Shown in pieces: positions 42,490-51,050 of a DNA stretch of 64,000 nucleotides; within the stretch, counting starts at the first letter, position 1; the number at the start of each line of letters is the position of its first letter. The notes beneath the pieces were generated by a model, which did not search any database, had not been told where the DNA came from, and saw nothing but the letters and a program-made list of their open reading frames with translations. The translations under genes and the position numbers were made by a program. The stretch lies in assembly GCA_026418195.1 (NCBI GenBank), contig JAOABU010000063.1, positions 1-64,000 on the forward strand. Direction: 5' to 3'. The stretch is from Spirochaetota bacterium (lineage in GTDB: Bacteria > Spirochaetota > Spirochaetia > DTKZ01).

Positions 42490-43361
42490 TACCGATTCTC
42501 CGAAAAGAGTCTCACTTGGATCCAGGAAAATACCATCATGATCAAGAACAAAAGGATAGACATGGCAGCAGCTCTACCCATCTTGAAATAGACAAAGCCT
42601 GTTTTATAGATATGCAATGGAATCACCTCGGTTGCTCCCGCCGGTCCCCCATCGGTCATTAATTGAGGGATCTCGAATACTTTCAGAGCCGTAATGACTG
42701 AAATGACGATCACTAAGAGAAAGATGGGTTTTAGTATGGGTAATGTAATATAGAAGAACTCGGTGACAGCATTCGTTCCATCCATTCGACCTGCTTCATA
42801 GAACTCTTCTGGAATCGCTTGTAATCCAGCGGTAAAAATCACCATAAAGTATGGAGAAGCCCGCCAAATTCCGATTTGAATCAGGGCAAGGATCGCTGTG
42901 GATGGATGGGTCAACCAAGGTACAGGAGAAAAACCTAAAAATCGTAAGATCTCGTTTACCAATCCATATTCAAAATACAGGAATCTCCAGAGTACTGCCA
43001 CGACTACAGGAGCTAACACAACAGGGATGAAGATCAAGGTTCGAAAGACTCCTCCTCCCCTTCGTAGCTTGACTGTCATCAAGGCTAGCAAAAGGGAAAG
43101 GATCCAGACAGGGATCACTGATCCGATCACGTACGTGAAGGACACTCGGACAGCTTGTAAAAAGGAAGCATCATGGAAGAGATCAATGAAGTTCCTTATT
43201 CCAATTAGCTTAGGTCTGGAGAATAGATCGTAATTCGTTAAACTTAAGTATCCAGCGGCTGTCATAGGAATGAAACGGAACACAAGAAGGATCAGTACGG
43301 TAGGAAGAATGAACAGGTACGCCCATCGGTTTATTCGACTGGATACATGAAGTTTTCGCAT
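42489..43361 (-). CDS. Carbohydrate ABC transporter permease (MalF/UgpA type)
   Basis: 'IPEEFYEAGRMDGTNAVTEFFYITLPILKPIF'; start reset to MRKLHVSSRINRW (ORF opens at 43397). Confidence 0.92.
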   Translation of the reverse strand: MRKLHVSSRINRWAYLFILPTVLILLVFRFIPMTAAGYLSLTNYDLFSRPKLIGIRNFIDLFHDASFLQAVRVSFTYVIGSVIPVWILSLLLALMTVKLRRGGGVFRTLIFIPVVLAPVVVAVLWRFLYFEYGLVNEILRFLGFSPVPWLTHPSTAILALIQIGIWRASPYFMVIFTAGLQAIPEEFYEAGRMDGTNAVTEFFYITLPILKPIFLLVIVISVITALKVFEIPQLMTDGGPAGATEVIPLHIYKTGFVYFKMGRAAAMSILLFLIMMVFSWIQVRLFSENR

Positions 43362-43382
43362 ATATGCCACCAGGATCGTACA

Positions 43383-43414
43383 TAGGTTCTTCCCCAAAGG
43401 GGGGGAAGAACCTA
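43383..43414 (-). promoter_or_regulatory. Intercistronic hairpin between substrate-binding protein and permease genes
   Basis: Perfect 13-bp inverted repeat TAGGTTCTTCCCC/GGGGAAGAACCTA with 6-nt loop, downstream of the SBP stop codon. Confidence 0.75.
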
Positions 43415-43422
43415 GATTTAAA

Positions 43423-44817
43423 TCATTTTCCGTCTAGTATTTTCGAAAGTTCTGCATCAGCAGCTTTCAATGCTTCTCGTGGTTCAATCCCCTGGAAGAT
43501 TACCATCTCGATGGCTCGTCCTACATTTTCTACGATTTCGTTTGTATGGACCGAGCGTACATACCAAGAGGCAGTCTCGATATCCTTCAGGTGTACATCA
43601 ATGTACGGAAACTCTTTTGCTGCCTTCGTCTCCATCAAGCCTTTTCGGGGTTGGATGAAGGATGCTTTTATGATCCACTCTTCGGGATTCGCTAGCATGA
43701 ATCGAACGAAATCCCATGCAATTCTCTTTTCTATCGCTGGTTTGTCTTTATTCACACCCCAGGTGAACCCGTACATCATAGTTTTTGGGCGAGATGGATC
43801 CAATTGAGCGATGCTGGTGAATGCCCAGTCTGTATAGGGTTGACCAAACCGTTCCTTCAACTGATTCGTTGCCCAGGGTCCTGTGTACCAGATAGCCGTT
43901 CGACCATCTATAAAATCTACGTTCGGATCGCTAGGAGTGGCCAGAGAGTATTTAGGATCTCCCGTGACTTTGGTTACATCCCGCCAGAGCTCTAACGCTT
44001 TTATGGCTGGTTCCTTTGCCAGATTGGACTTCTTGTTCTCATCGAGAACGGTTCCCCCAAACTGTTCGATGATCGGTTGTAATGCTTGAAGCTGCCACCG
44101 TTTAGATTGATAGGGGAAATCAAAACCTTTTCGAACGGTCCTACCCCCTTCAACTTTCTTAAGCTTGGCCCCCACTTTTTTCAAATCTTCCCAGGTTTTC
44201 GGAGCATCTTTTGCAAAATCCAACCCGGCTTCCCGGTACGCCTTCAGGTTGTGAACAAAGCTCATGGAATTGGCTTGATAGGGAAGCCCGTAAATATTTC
44301 CTCCAAAGGTTACTCCCTCCAGAGCTTTCCCTATATACTCGTTCTGGATATCCGAAAGTTTTGCTCCTCCAAAAACTTGAAGATCGATGGGTTCTAATAC
44401 ACCTTTATCATAGTATGCAGCAAAGAAAGAAATGTCCTGATCCAAAATATTGGGGCCAGTTCCAGAAGCTAGAGCAACCGTGAGCTTTTGGTTCAGATCT
44501 GCCTGGCTAGCTACTACCTGTTCGATCGTAACATTGGGATGCAATTTTTGATATCGGTCTGCGAGTTCCTTCACATACTTGGTAAAGGGAGCGTACTCAT
44601 GCCACCAAATGGAGATTTTGATCGGTCTCGAAGGGAATGTCCATCCTCCTCCTGCAAAGGGCCCTTTTACCCCTTCCATAGGTTTCAACATCACCCCGGG
44701 TTCTTCCTTACTTCCCTCTTTCTGTCCACCCGCCATGGCACCTGGTAGCAAGACCAAGGCTAACAAAAGGAACAGAATGCCGTTTAAGAAAACGGAACTA
44801 GATCTTTTCTGCATCAT
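43423..44817 (-). CDS. ABC transporter sugar substrate-binding protein
   Basis: Signal peptide ending 'LLPGAMAGGQKEG'; 'PIKISIWWHEYAPFTKYVKELADRYQKLHPNVTIEQV'; start at MMQKRSSS after GGAG. Confidence 0.92.
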   Translation of the reverse strand: MMQKRSSSVFLNGILFLLLALVLLPGAMAGGQKEGSKEEPGVMLKPMEGVKGPFAGGGWTFPSRPIKISIWWHEYAPFTKYVKELADRYQKLHPNVTIEQVVASQADLNQKLTVALASGTGPNILDQDISFFAAYYDKGVLEPIDLQVFGGAKLSDIQNEYIGKALEGVTFGGNIYGLPYQANSMSFVHNLKAYREAGLDFAKDAPKTWEDLKKVGAKLKKVEGGRTVRKGFDFPYQSKRWQLQALQPIIEQFGGTVLDENKKSNLAKEPAIKALELWRDVTKVTGDPKYSLATPSDPNVDFIDGRTAIWYTGPWATNQLKERFGQPYTDWAFTSIAQLDPSRPKTMMYGFTWGVNKDKPAIEKRIAWDFVRFMLANPEEWIIKASFIQPRKGLMETKAAKEFPYIDVHLKDIETASWYVRSVHTNEIVENVGRAIEMVIFQGIEPREALKAADAELSKILDGK

Positions 44818-44849
44818 ACTCTTTCTCCTTTTCTTATGAATGTATCCAC

Positions 44850-45227
44850 CTAACACATAGGTGTTTGCGTTTCGATTTCTTTCAAACGACTTTCAATATC
44901 TGTACGGGGTGGAGAAAAAATATCCAACGCTAGCACATACTCGTCCAATGATTCGATAGAATGTTCCATATTGGGAGGGACATATGCGAACTCACCCGGA
45001 CCAATTACCTGTTCTTCCGTTCCAATGCGCATTCGAAGTTTTCCCTTCAACATATAGGTGATCTGAGCACTCGAGTGGCGGTGAGCGTTGCATTTCAATT
45101 TTGGGAAAGCTTCATGGAGCGCTAGCATCACATCCCCTAGCGTGATGGCCTGACGACTCATTCCTGCGGGTAGCGTATTTCCCTCTTTCACATCTTTCGG
45201 AATTCTGTTCCAGGAAAAGAATGGCAT
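44850..45227 (-). CDS. Cupin-domain protein
   Basis: 'KCNAHRHSSAQITYMLKGKLRMRIGTEEQVIGPGEFAYVPPNMEHSIESLDE'. Confidence 0.92.
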   Translation of the reverse strand: MPFFSWNRIPKDVKEGNTLPAGMSRQAITLGDVMLALHEAFPKLKCNAHRHSSAQITYMLKGKLRMRIGTEEQVIGPGEFAYVPPNMEHSIESLDEYVLALDIFSPPRTDIESRLKEIETQTPMC

Positions 45228-45248
45228 ATACCCTCCCGCAATTTACAT

Positions 45249-45273
45249 ATTGGATACAGTGTTCAGTATACAC
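45249..45273. promoter_or_regulatory. Candidate GntR operator upstream of the cupin/ABC operon
   Basis: ATTGGATACAGTGTTCAGTATACAC; shares ATTGGATAyAGT and AGTATACAC with 46097..46114. Confidence 0.5.
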
Positions 45274-45373
45274 CATTATTCCAACCTGTCAAGGTCAATT
45301 GAGAAAACAACCAAGTAAAACCGTTAACGAAATAGCAGAGGTAGTTGGAGGTTTATCTAAAAAGGTAGGGGCC

Positions 45374-46057
45374 TTATAATTCTATATCTACCCCTAAGGA
45401 CTTTGCTATGATCCTTGCAGTATTCAATTGATGTTCTCGGGATGTTCGCTCCGCGTTCTCGCGGTCACCTTTAAGCAAAGAGGCGAGAATATCCCTATGT
45501 TCTTTACATACTTGAGCATACCTGCCGGGCAATTCCAATGCTAATGCCCGGTATGCTTCACTCTGATGGTAGTATTGCAGAGCGAGTTCCTCGATCCTCG
45601 GTGAATTAGCTGCTTTGATAATGATCTGATGGAACTCGAAATTCTTTTCAAGCATGAGGTTATGATTCATCGATGCCTGTAGACTTTCCATTTCATCGCA
45701 TAGGGTTGAAAGCCTCTCTTTCTGAACCTCCGTCAATTTGGACGTAGCTAAGCGAGCACAGATACCTGCTAACGCAGCACGGATGTAATAGATTTCGATG
45801 ATTTCATCCACCGACAACTTCCTTACGATGGATCCTTTGTACGGTATATTTTCTACCAGTCCGATTGAAACTAGCCGATTCAATGCTTCCCGTATAGGGG
45901 TTCTGCTTACATCAAGTCTCTTGGAAAGGGCTAGGGTGTTCAAAGAATCGCCCGGCTTCAGTTTTCCCGTAAGAATTTCATCCCTTAAAGTCTCGAACAC
46001 CAGATCTTGCATGCTTTTATAAGCTTTCCGGATCGTCCTATATTCTGTCCCATCCAC
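45374..46057 (-). CDS. GntR/FadR-type (FCD) transcriptional regulator
   Basis: wHTH 'LKPGDSLNTLALSKRLDVSRTPIREALNRLVSIGLVENIPYKGSIV' plus helical FCD domain. Confidence 0.94.
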   Translation of the reverse strand: MDGTEYRTIRKAYKSMQDLVFETLRDEILTGKLKPGDSLNTLALSKRLDVSRTPIREALNRLVSIGLVENIPYKGSIVRKLSVDEIIEIYYIRAALAGICARLATSKLTEVQKERLSTLCDEMESLQASMNHNLMLEKNFEFHQIIIKAANSPRIEELALQYYHQSEAYRALALELPGRYAQVCKEHRDILASLLKGDRENAERTSREHQLNTARIIAKSLGVDIEL

Positions 46058-46096
46058 TATGGCCCCCTTCCCCTATCCCCTGTTCTGCAATTGTAC

Positions 46097-46114
46097 ATTG
46101 GATATAGTATACAC
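46097..46114. promoter_or_regulatory. Candidate GntR autoregulatory operator
   Basis: ATTGGATATAGTATACAC upstream of the gntR start. Confidence 0.5.
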
Positions 46115-46173
46115 ATAGATTCAAGGGGATACAATAGAAAGGTAAAAGAATACTAGGACTGTAAGTGTGCCTC

Positions 46174-46848
46174 TCACACCCGTAATGTAAAGGGGGTAAA
46201 ATCCGTTTCGGTATCTAACGCATCCACACCTTCTCTTTGCTTGAGGAATCGAACAATCTTGTAGGTCAAAGGGGTAATCAATATCTCATAGGCAACTTTC
46301 AGGAACCATTGAGCAAGGATTGCTTCTTGGATTCCTTTGAGGGGGATGATTCCATAAAAAGCCACTGTAATGAATACGATGGAGTCAACCCCACCTCCCA
46401 CAAAAGTTGAACCGATGGTTCTTAACCATAGGAACCTTCCTTTCGTGCGCACTTTCAACTTCGCTAACACGAAAGAGTTGAGGAACTCCCCACACAGGTA
46501 AGCAATAAATGATGCTACCAATAACCGAGGAGAAAAACCCAGAATCGCTTCCCATGCTTTCTGGTTTTCCGCTGGCCAGAAAGGAGCAGCAGGTAACATC
46601 CCGCTGATAAAGATGGTGAGTACTGCCAGCAGGTTACAGAGAAATCCTAACCAAATAACCTGTCGAGCCCTGGCAAATCCATATACTTCCGTAAGGATGT
46701 CCCCAAAGATGTACGCGAGGGGAAATAGAACCATAGCTGCGGGTACATAGAATCCCCAAAAATTCACCATTTTTACTGCCACAATGTTCGAGACGATTAA
46801 GGTAGTGACAAATAGAGAAGAAATCAGGGGAAAATACCGTAATGTCAC
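46174..46848 (-). CDS. Queuosine precursor transporter (YhhQ family)
   Basis: Hydrophobic '[58 protein letters not shown]'; GTG start at 46848 after AAAGGAGG; overlaps queF stop. Confidence 0.9.
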   Translation of the reverse strand: MTLRYFPLISSLFVTTLIVSNIVAVKMVNFWGFYVPAAMVLFPLAYIFGDILTEVYGFARARQVIWLGFLCNLLAVLTIFISGMLPAAPFWPAENQKAWEAILGFSPRLLVASFIAYLCGEFLNSFVLAKLKVRTKGRFLWLRTIGSTFVGGGVDSIVFITVAFYGIIPLKGIQEAILAQWFLKVAYEILITPLTYKIVRFLKQREGVDALDTETDFTPFTLRV

Positions 46849-47270
46849 CGCACCGCCTCCTTTGCAGCTTTCGTTCGCACGTGCTCGCATTCTACGCTAA
46901 TTCCAATACCCCCTCGAAGGTTGAACACACCAGTAACCTTTATATAGTGTGGGTCCAGAAGCGTCACTAGATCATCTAGAATCGAATTCACCACATGCTC
47001 ATGGAAAGCCCCTTCGTTCCGGTATGACCATAGGTACAATTTCAGGGATTTAGATTCCACGATCTTAGTGTCTGGAACGTACTCGATCCGTATTTTGGCA
47101 AAATCTGGTTGCCCTGTAATGGGGCAAAGGCAGGTGAACTCCTCCGTCTCAAGGGTTACCTTATAGTACCGTCCTGGGTTTTTATTAGGAAACGCCTCTA
47201 GTTTTTTACTAGGTTGTGCTTTCTTCCCAAGGATGGTTAGATCCGGAGGAACTGAATTGGAACTTTGCAT
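46845..47270 (-). CDS. queF: NADPH-dependent 7-cyano-7-deazaguanine reductase
   Basis: '[58 protein letters not shown]'. Confidence 0.95.
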   Translation of the reverse strand: MQSSNSVPPDLTILGKKAQPSKKLEAFPNKNPGRYYKVTLETEEFTCLCPITGQPDFAKIRIEYVPDTKIVESKSLKLYLWSYRNEGAFHEHVVNSILDDLVTLLDPHYIKVTGVFNLRGGIGISVECEHVRTKAAKEAVR

Positions 47271-47276
47271 GGGATT

Positions 47277-47315
47277 CTCCTATGTTTTTTTAAGGTGGGA
47301 ACTGCGACCACCCGG
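47277..47315 (-). ncRNA. Probable preQ1-I riboswitch in the queF leader
   Basis: Reverse strand CCGGGTGGTCGCAGTTCCCACCTTAAAAAAACATAGGAG: P1 GGTGG/CCACC, loop TCGCAGT, A-rich tail running into the Shine-Dalgarno; matches the layout of known short preQ1-I aptamers. Confidence 0.85.
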
Positions 47316-47333
47316 AGTGTTAAGATTGGTTCT

Positions 47334-47362
47334 ATCTTATTCGTCCAGATAGTAAGGGTCAA
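47334..47362 (-). promoter_or_regulatory. Sigma70-type promoter for the queF operon
   Basis: Reverse strand TTGACC-N17-TAAGAT just upstream of the aptamer. Confidence 0.65.
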
Positions 47363-47389
47363 TAGGGCATGGGGTAAAAACCGAACCTG

Positions 47390-47417
47390 TTGACAAACCC
47401 TAGGGCCCTTTTATAGA
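47390..47417 (+). promoter_or_regulatory. Sigma70-type promoter for tRNA-Leu
   Basis: TTGACA (47390-47395), 16-nt spacer, TATAGA (47412-47417), upstream of the tRNA. Confidence 0.7.
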
Positions 47418-47438
47418 ATGAGGCAAACGAAGAAACTT

Positions 47439-47522
47439 GCGGCGATGGTGAAATTGGTAGACACACCAGCTTGAGGGGCTGGCGAGCGTTCGCTCATGGA
47501 GGTTCAAGTCCTCTTCGCCGCA
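47439..47522 (+). tRNA. tRNA-Leu (anticodon GAG)
   Basis: Acceptor GCGGCGA/TCGCCGC, anticodon stem CCAGC-TTGAGGG-GCTGG, long variable arm GAGCGTTCGCTC, T-arm GGTTCAAGTCC. Confidence 0.95.
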
Positions 47523-48776
47523 TTAAGTACTAAACTCAACGCGATTCTTGCCATTCATCTTCGCCCGATATAGTAATGCATCGGCTCGATTCACCAATGT
47601 TTCTGCAGATTCACCCACTTTATACTGGGTCACGCCAATGGAGGTGGTGATTAACTTGGGGATGCCATCCAAATGTTTGGCAGATATGGCTGACCGAACC
47701 TTTTCTGCTGCTTTCACGGCATTTTCCAGCACGGTTTCGGGAAGGATGATGAGGAACTCTTCACCCCCATACCGCCCTGCAATGTCGGAGGCTCGTATAA
47801 GGGATTGAATTTTTTGCCCCATTGCCTGCAATACTCGATCCCCTGCCCGGTGACCATATTCATCATTCACTTGTTTAAAATCATCGATATCCATCAAGAA
47901 AACAGACAAGGGATGCCCATACCGTTTCGAACGATGGATTTCCTTTTCCAACCGCTCGAAAGAGTGACGATGGTTGAAAAGTCCTGTAAGCCCATCGGTC
48001 ACTGCCAGATACTCCAGTCGTTTTCTCATCTGAAAAGCTCGGGCATTGATCCGAACCCTCGACATCAACTCTGCAGCATCAAAGGGTTTGTGAATGTAAT
48101 CGTCTGCTCCTGCCATCAAGATAGTAGTCAACGATTTTTCGCCGGAAAAACGGGACATACTTATAATGATAGCATCCTTGTGGTGCGTTCGAACCCGGTG
48201 AACTACCTGTTCCCCTGACATATCGGGGAGAACAATGTCCAATATATACACGTCAAATAGTTCTTGGGTAGAAAAGAGTTCTCCTGCTGTGGTGAAAAGT
48301 TTTACATTTCCTATCCCATTCATGGTTAAAATGTGAGATACGATTTTTAGAATTAACTGCGAATCGTCCAGAACCGCGAAGCGCAATTTTCGAATATACC
48401 GAGACAGTTCATCTTCCGCTGAAAAAGCTTCGAAGTATCGCCTTAATTTTTCTTCGTCCAATTCTGATTTCAGTATGTAATCCATTACCCCCAGACTAAA
48501 GAACTTTTCCCTGAGCTCCAGTGAATCGGAAGACGTTACGATGATAGTGGGGATGTCCTTATGAAGATCCTTCGTTAACGTGCGGATCAGCGACTCTGCT
48601 GTTCCATCATCCAGTTCCAGAGCAGTAATGACTAGATCTACGGGGCGCTCTGCTACGATACCGAGAGCTTCTGCTTGGGTAGCGACACTGGTGATGGAAT
48701 ACCCATACCGTACAACCAACTCTCGCATGATTTTTCGAAACAACTCGCTTCGATCCACATGCAATACATGAAGCAT
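47523..48776 (-). CDS. REC-REC-GGDEF diguanylate cyclase-type response regulator
   Basis: Two receiver-like domains and 'LTGLFNHRHSF...RASDIAGRYGGEEFLIILPET' (GGEEF with upstream RxxD I-site). Confidence 0.93.
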   Translation of the reverse strand: MLHVLHVDRSELFRKIMRELVVRYGYSITSVATQAEALGIVAERPVDLVITALELDDGTAESLIRTLTKDLHKDIPTIIVTSSDSLELREKFFSLGVMDYILKSELDEEKLRRYFEAFSAEDELSRYIRKLRFAVLDDSQLILKIVSHILTMNGIGNVKLFTTAGELFSTQELFDVYILDIVLPDMSGEQVVHRVRTHHKDAIIISMSRFSGEKSLTTILMAGADDYIHKPFDAAELMSRVRINARAFQMRKRLEYLAVTDGLTGLFNHRHSFERLEKEIHRSKRYGHPLSVFLMDIDDFKQVNDEYGHRAGDRVLQAMGQKIQSLIRASDIAGRYGGEEFLIILPETVLENAVKAAEKVRSAISAKHLDGIPKLITTSIGVTQYKVGESAETLVNRADALLYRAKMNGKNRVEFST

Positions 48777-48794
48777 CTTTCACCTCCTCTTCCA

Positions 48795-50087
48795 TCAATG
48801 AGGCAATAGTAGGTACAGGGCAGATGCATACAGGGCGGCACTGCCTAATACAAACAACCCTGGTCTCATCAACCCTCTCAAGCTCTCCCATAATCCGGTC
48901 TTAAAGTACTCGTTGGTAACGATCAAACACACATGAATGGGTGAAAAGATCATTCCTAGATACCCACTAGTATGCGTCAAAGCAATAGTGGAAAACAAGA
49001 CCCCTGGACTGGGATCTGTACCCAACAAGCGAAAGATCACTGGATAACTCGCTCCGACATACCCTACGGTAATTCCTGTAGTGACCCCACTGATAAACGG
49101 AATGAGAAATATCAGTAAAAGGATAGGGATCCCAAACTCGTTTAGTTCTGATCGAATCTGGTCCATTAAGAAGTTCCCTGCCGGTAACCGCGCCTCTATA
49201 AAGGCACCGTACACTCTGGCTAGGAGGACAATCACTGCTAAACTCACAGTACGTTTTGACCCTAGTACCCGTTTCCAGACATTCCAGGAAAGGGGTCGTT
49301 GTACCTGCAGAATGGCAATTCCTGCTAGCACCCCAATCACCATGGGAAGATACTTATCTATTTCCGACAGAGACGGCACAAATGCTAAAAATCCACTGTA
49401 CACCACAATCACAGTTAAAGTTGGTAAGATCAACGGCAAGAACGCCTTTTGAGTTCCGGTAGGATGCGTCGAGTTTTCCCTACTGAGTTTGGAGAGTAAA
49501 AAGATGTATCCAGCTCCTGTAGAAGCAAAAAACATGGGAAACATCACCAGAACGAAATTCCAGACCGAGACTCCTGTAATATCTACTGCCAATAGAATGC
49601 CTGGGTATAAGGGCCACCAGTATTCCCAGATATGACGAAACCAGTAATTGATTCTCGTTTTCTGGAGAGGATCCATTTCATGGTCAGGGTCTCCATCATC
49701 CAACAAGGGAGCAGAGAACAGGGCTCCGGCTGGCATAGGAAGCAAACCTACTACCGCAGGTAGGGCAGCAACCAACCAACGTTTGGAAAGTCGTCGCTCT
49801 AAGCTAGACACCAGATCCTTCATGATTCCTGCTTCTGCAAGGAGGGAACTCAACCAGATGACCCCTACGATCACCATCGTCAAGAAAAGAGAATCCAGTG
49901 ACCAAACCCTACGGATGATAATAACCGATGCCTCAGCCGGAGAATACCCAACCCATAATCCAAGGATAAGAATCCCGACACCTAACGCGAGCTCTAGACT
50001 CTTCCATATTTTTTGGACTAATAAAATACTGAACAAAGACAAAATGACTCGCACCAGATAAGGAGGAAACAGAATAGGTATACTCAT
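48795..50087 (-). CDS. DUF401-family multi-TM membrane protein
   Basis: Multi-TM with 'LPAVVGLLPMPAGALFSAPLLDD' and 'RINYWFRHIWEYWWPLYPG'. Confidence 0.85.
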   Translation of the reverse strand: MSIPILFPPYLVRVILSLFSILLVQKIWKSLELALGVGILILGLWVGYSPAEASVIIIRRVWSLDSLFLTMVIVGVIWLSSLLAEAGIMKDLVSSLERRLSKRWLVAALPAVVGLLPMPAGALFSAPLLDDGDPDHEMDPLQKTRINYWFRHIWEYWWPLYPGILLAVDITGVSVWNFVLVMFPMFFASTGAGYIFLLSKLSRENSTHPTGTQKAFLPLILPTLTVIVVYSGFLAFVPSLSEIDKYLPMVIGVLAGIAILQVQRPLSWNVWKRVLGSKRTVSLAVIVLLARVYGAFIEARLPAGNFLMDQIRSELNEFGIPILLLIFLIPFISGVTTGITVGYVGASYPVIFRLLGTDPSPGVLFSTIALTHTSGYLGMIFSPIHVCLIVTNEYFKTGLWESLRGLMRPGLFVLGSAALYASALYLLLPH

Positions 50088-50130
50088 AGGATGGGGATTA
50101 ACATACCGGAAGGAAAAAGAGAAATCAAGA

Positions 50131-50403
50131 TCAGATCACTTCTACCGTCAACGTTGGAAACTCTTTTTCGAATTCAGTCTTTAGATCCCGCATAAGGGAT
50201 CTTCGGATTGTAGCTGTGACCACACCGCAGACAAAACAGGGATGACGGGGCTCCTCTATGTCCAGAACTACCAGTAACTTTTTCTCCAATTCACTGTAAG
50301 AAACCTTTCCTACTAGACCCAGTTCCGCAACACTGCGAAAGGTTTCTGGTTCCTTTACCCGTTCCAGTACCGCATCGATCTTCCGTTTCATTTCTTCAGT
50401 CAT
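50131..50403 (-). CDS. Small MIP18/DUF59-like protein with CxxC
   Basis: 'VKEPETFRSVAELGLVGKVSY...LLVVLDIEEPRHPCFVCGVVTATIRRSLMRDLKTEFEKEFPTLTVEV'. Confidence 0.65.
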   Translation of the reverse strand: MTEEMKRKIDAVLERVKEPETFRSVAELGLVGKVSYSELEKKLLVVLDIEEPRHPCFVCGVVTATIRRSLMRDLKTEFEKEFPTLTVEVI

Positions 50404-51046
50404 CTGTTCCTGCTCCCTTTATGAAGAAGGGTTTCAGTTCTGGCAAAGCGGATTTCAAGAGTTCTTCCAACTTCCCCCTCTCCGGTTTGATATAAAAGAA
50501 GAACGTCTTGTTCTCCCCGTAACAACAAAAGTGATACAGCAATTCTTCATGAGCGATCTTTTCGAGAAAGTTGCGTAGCCGTTCCCCCATTCCCTGTTCT
50601 TTCCAGAATAGGATGTACCGGCGGTTATTCTTGTACACCTCCTCCGATGCCATGGATTCTACTCCATGGATCGTTCGCCGAGCCTTCCGCTCATACGTAC
50701 TGCTCACAATATGCCCTTCCCCTAGTAACTTTCCTTGGATGAACAGATTCATGTAGTACCGGTCATGTTTGGTGATAAGAAACGAAATAGGTAGGTACAG
50801 GATGGATTGGCGTGGCAGGAGTGTAAAGGTTCCTTTCGCTTCCTGAAAGGGTTTTTTCAGTTTATAGATAAAATTGTACCCTATGGTACCTCCAAAATTC
50901 GTATACTGGGTGTCCACTGGTTTTAACGCTTCTTCGGATTCTCGCGCAATCCATCCCGAGATCCACCGATTCTTTTTCCTACCCTGGAAATATCCAAGGG
51001 TAGTGATGAGAGCGAAAGCGATGAGGGGAACAATCCATTGGTTCAT
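50396..51046 (-). CDS. Hypothetical protein with N-terminal TM
   Basis: 'MNQWIVPLIAFALITTLGYFQGRKKNRW'; operonic with the ArsA-like gene. Confidence 0.75.
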   Translation of the reverse strand: MNQWIVPLIAFALITTLGYFQGRKKNRWISGWIARESEEALKPVDTQYTNFGGTIGYNFIYKLKKPFQEAKGTFTLLPRQSILYLPISFLITKHDRYYMNLFIQGKLLGEGHIVSSTYERKARRTIHGVESMASEEVYKNNRRYILFWKEQGMGERLRNFLEKIAHEELLYHFCCYGENKTFFFYIKPERGKLEELLKSALPELKPFFIKGAGTDD

Positions 51047-51050
51047 CGAT

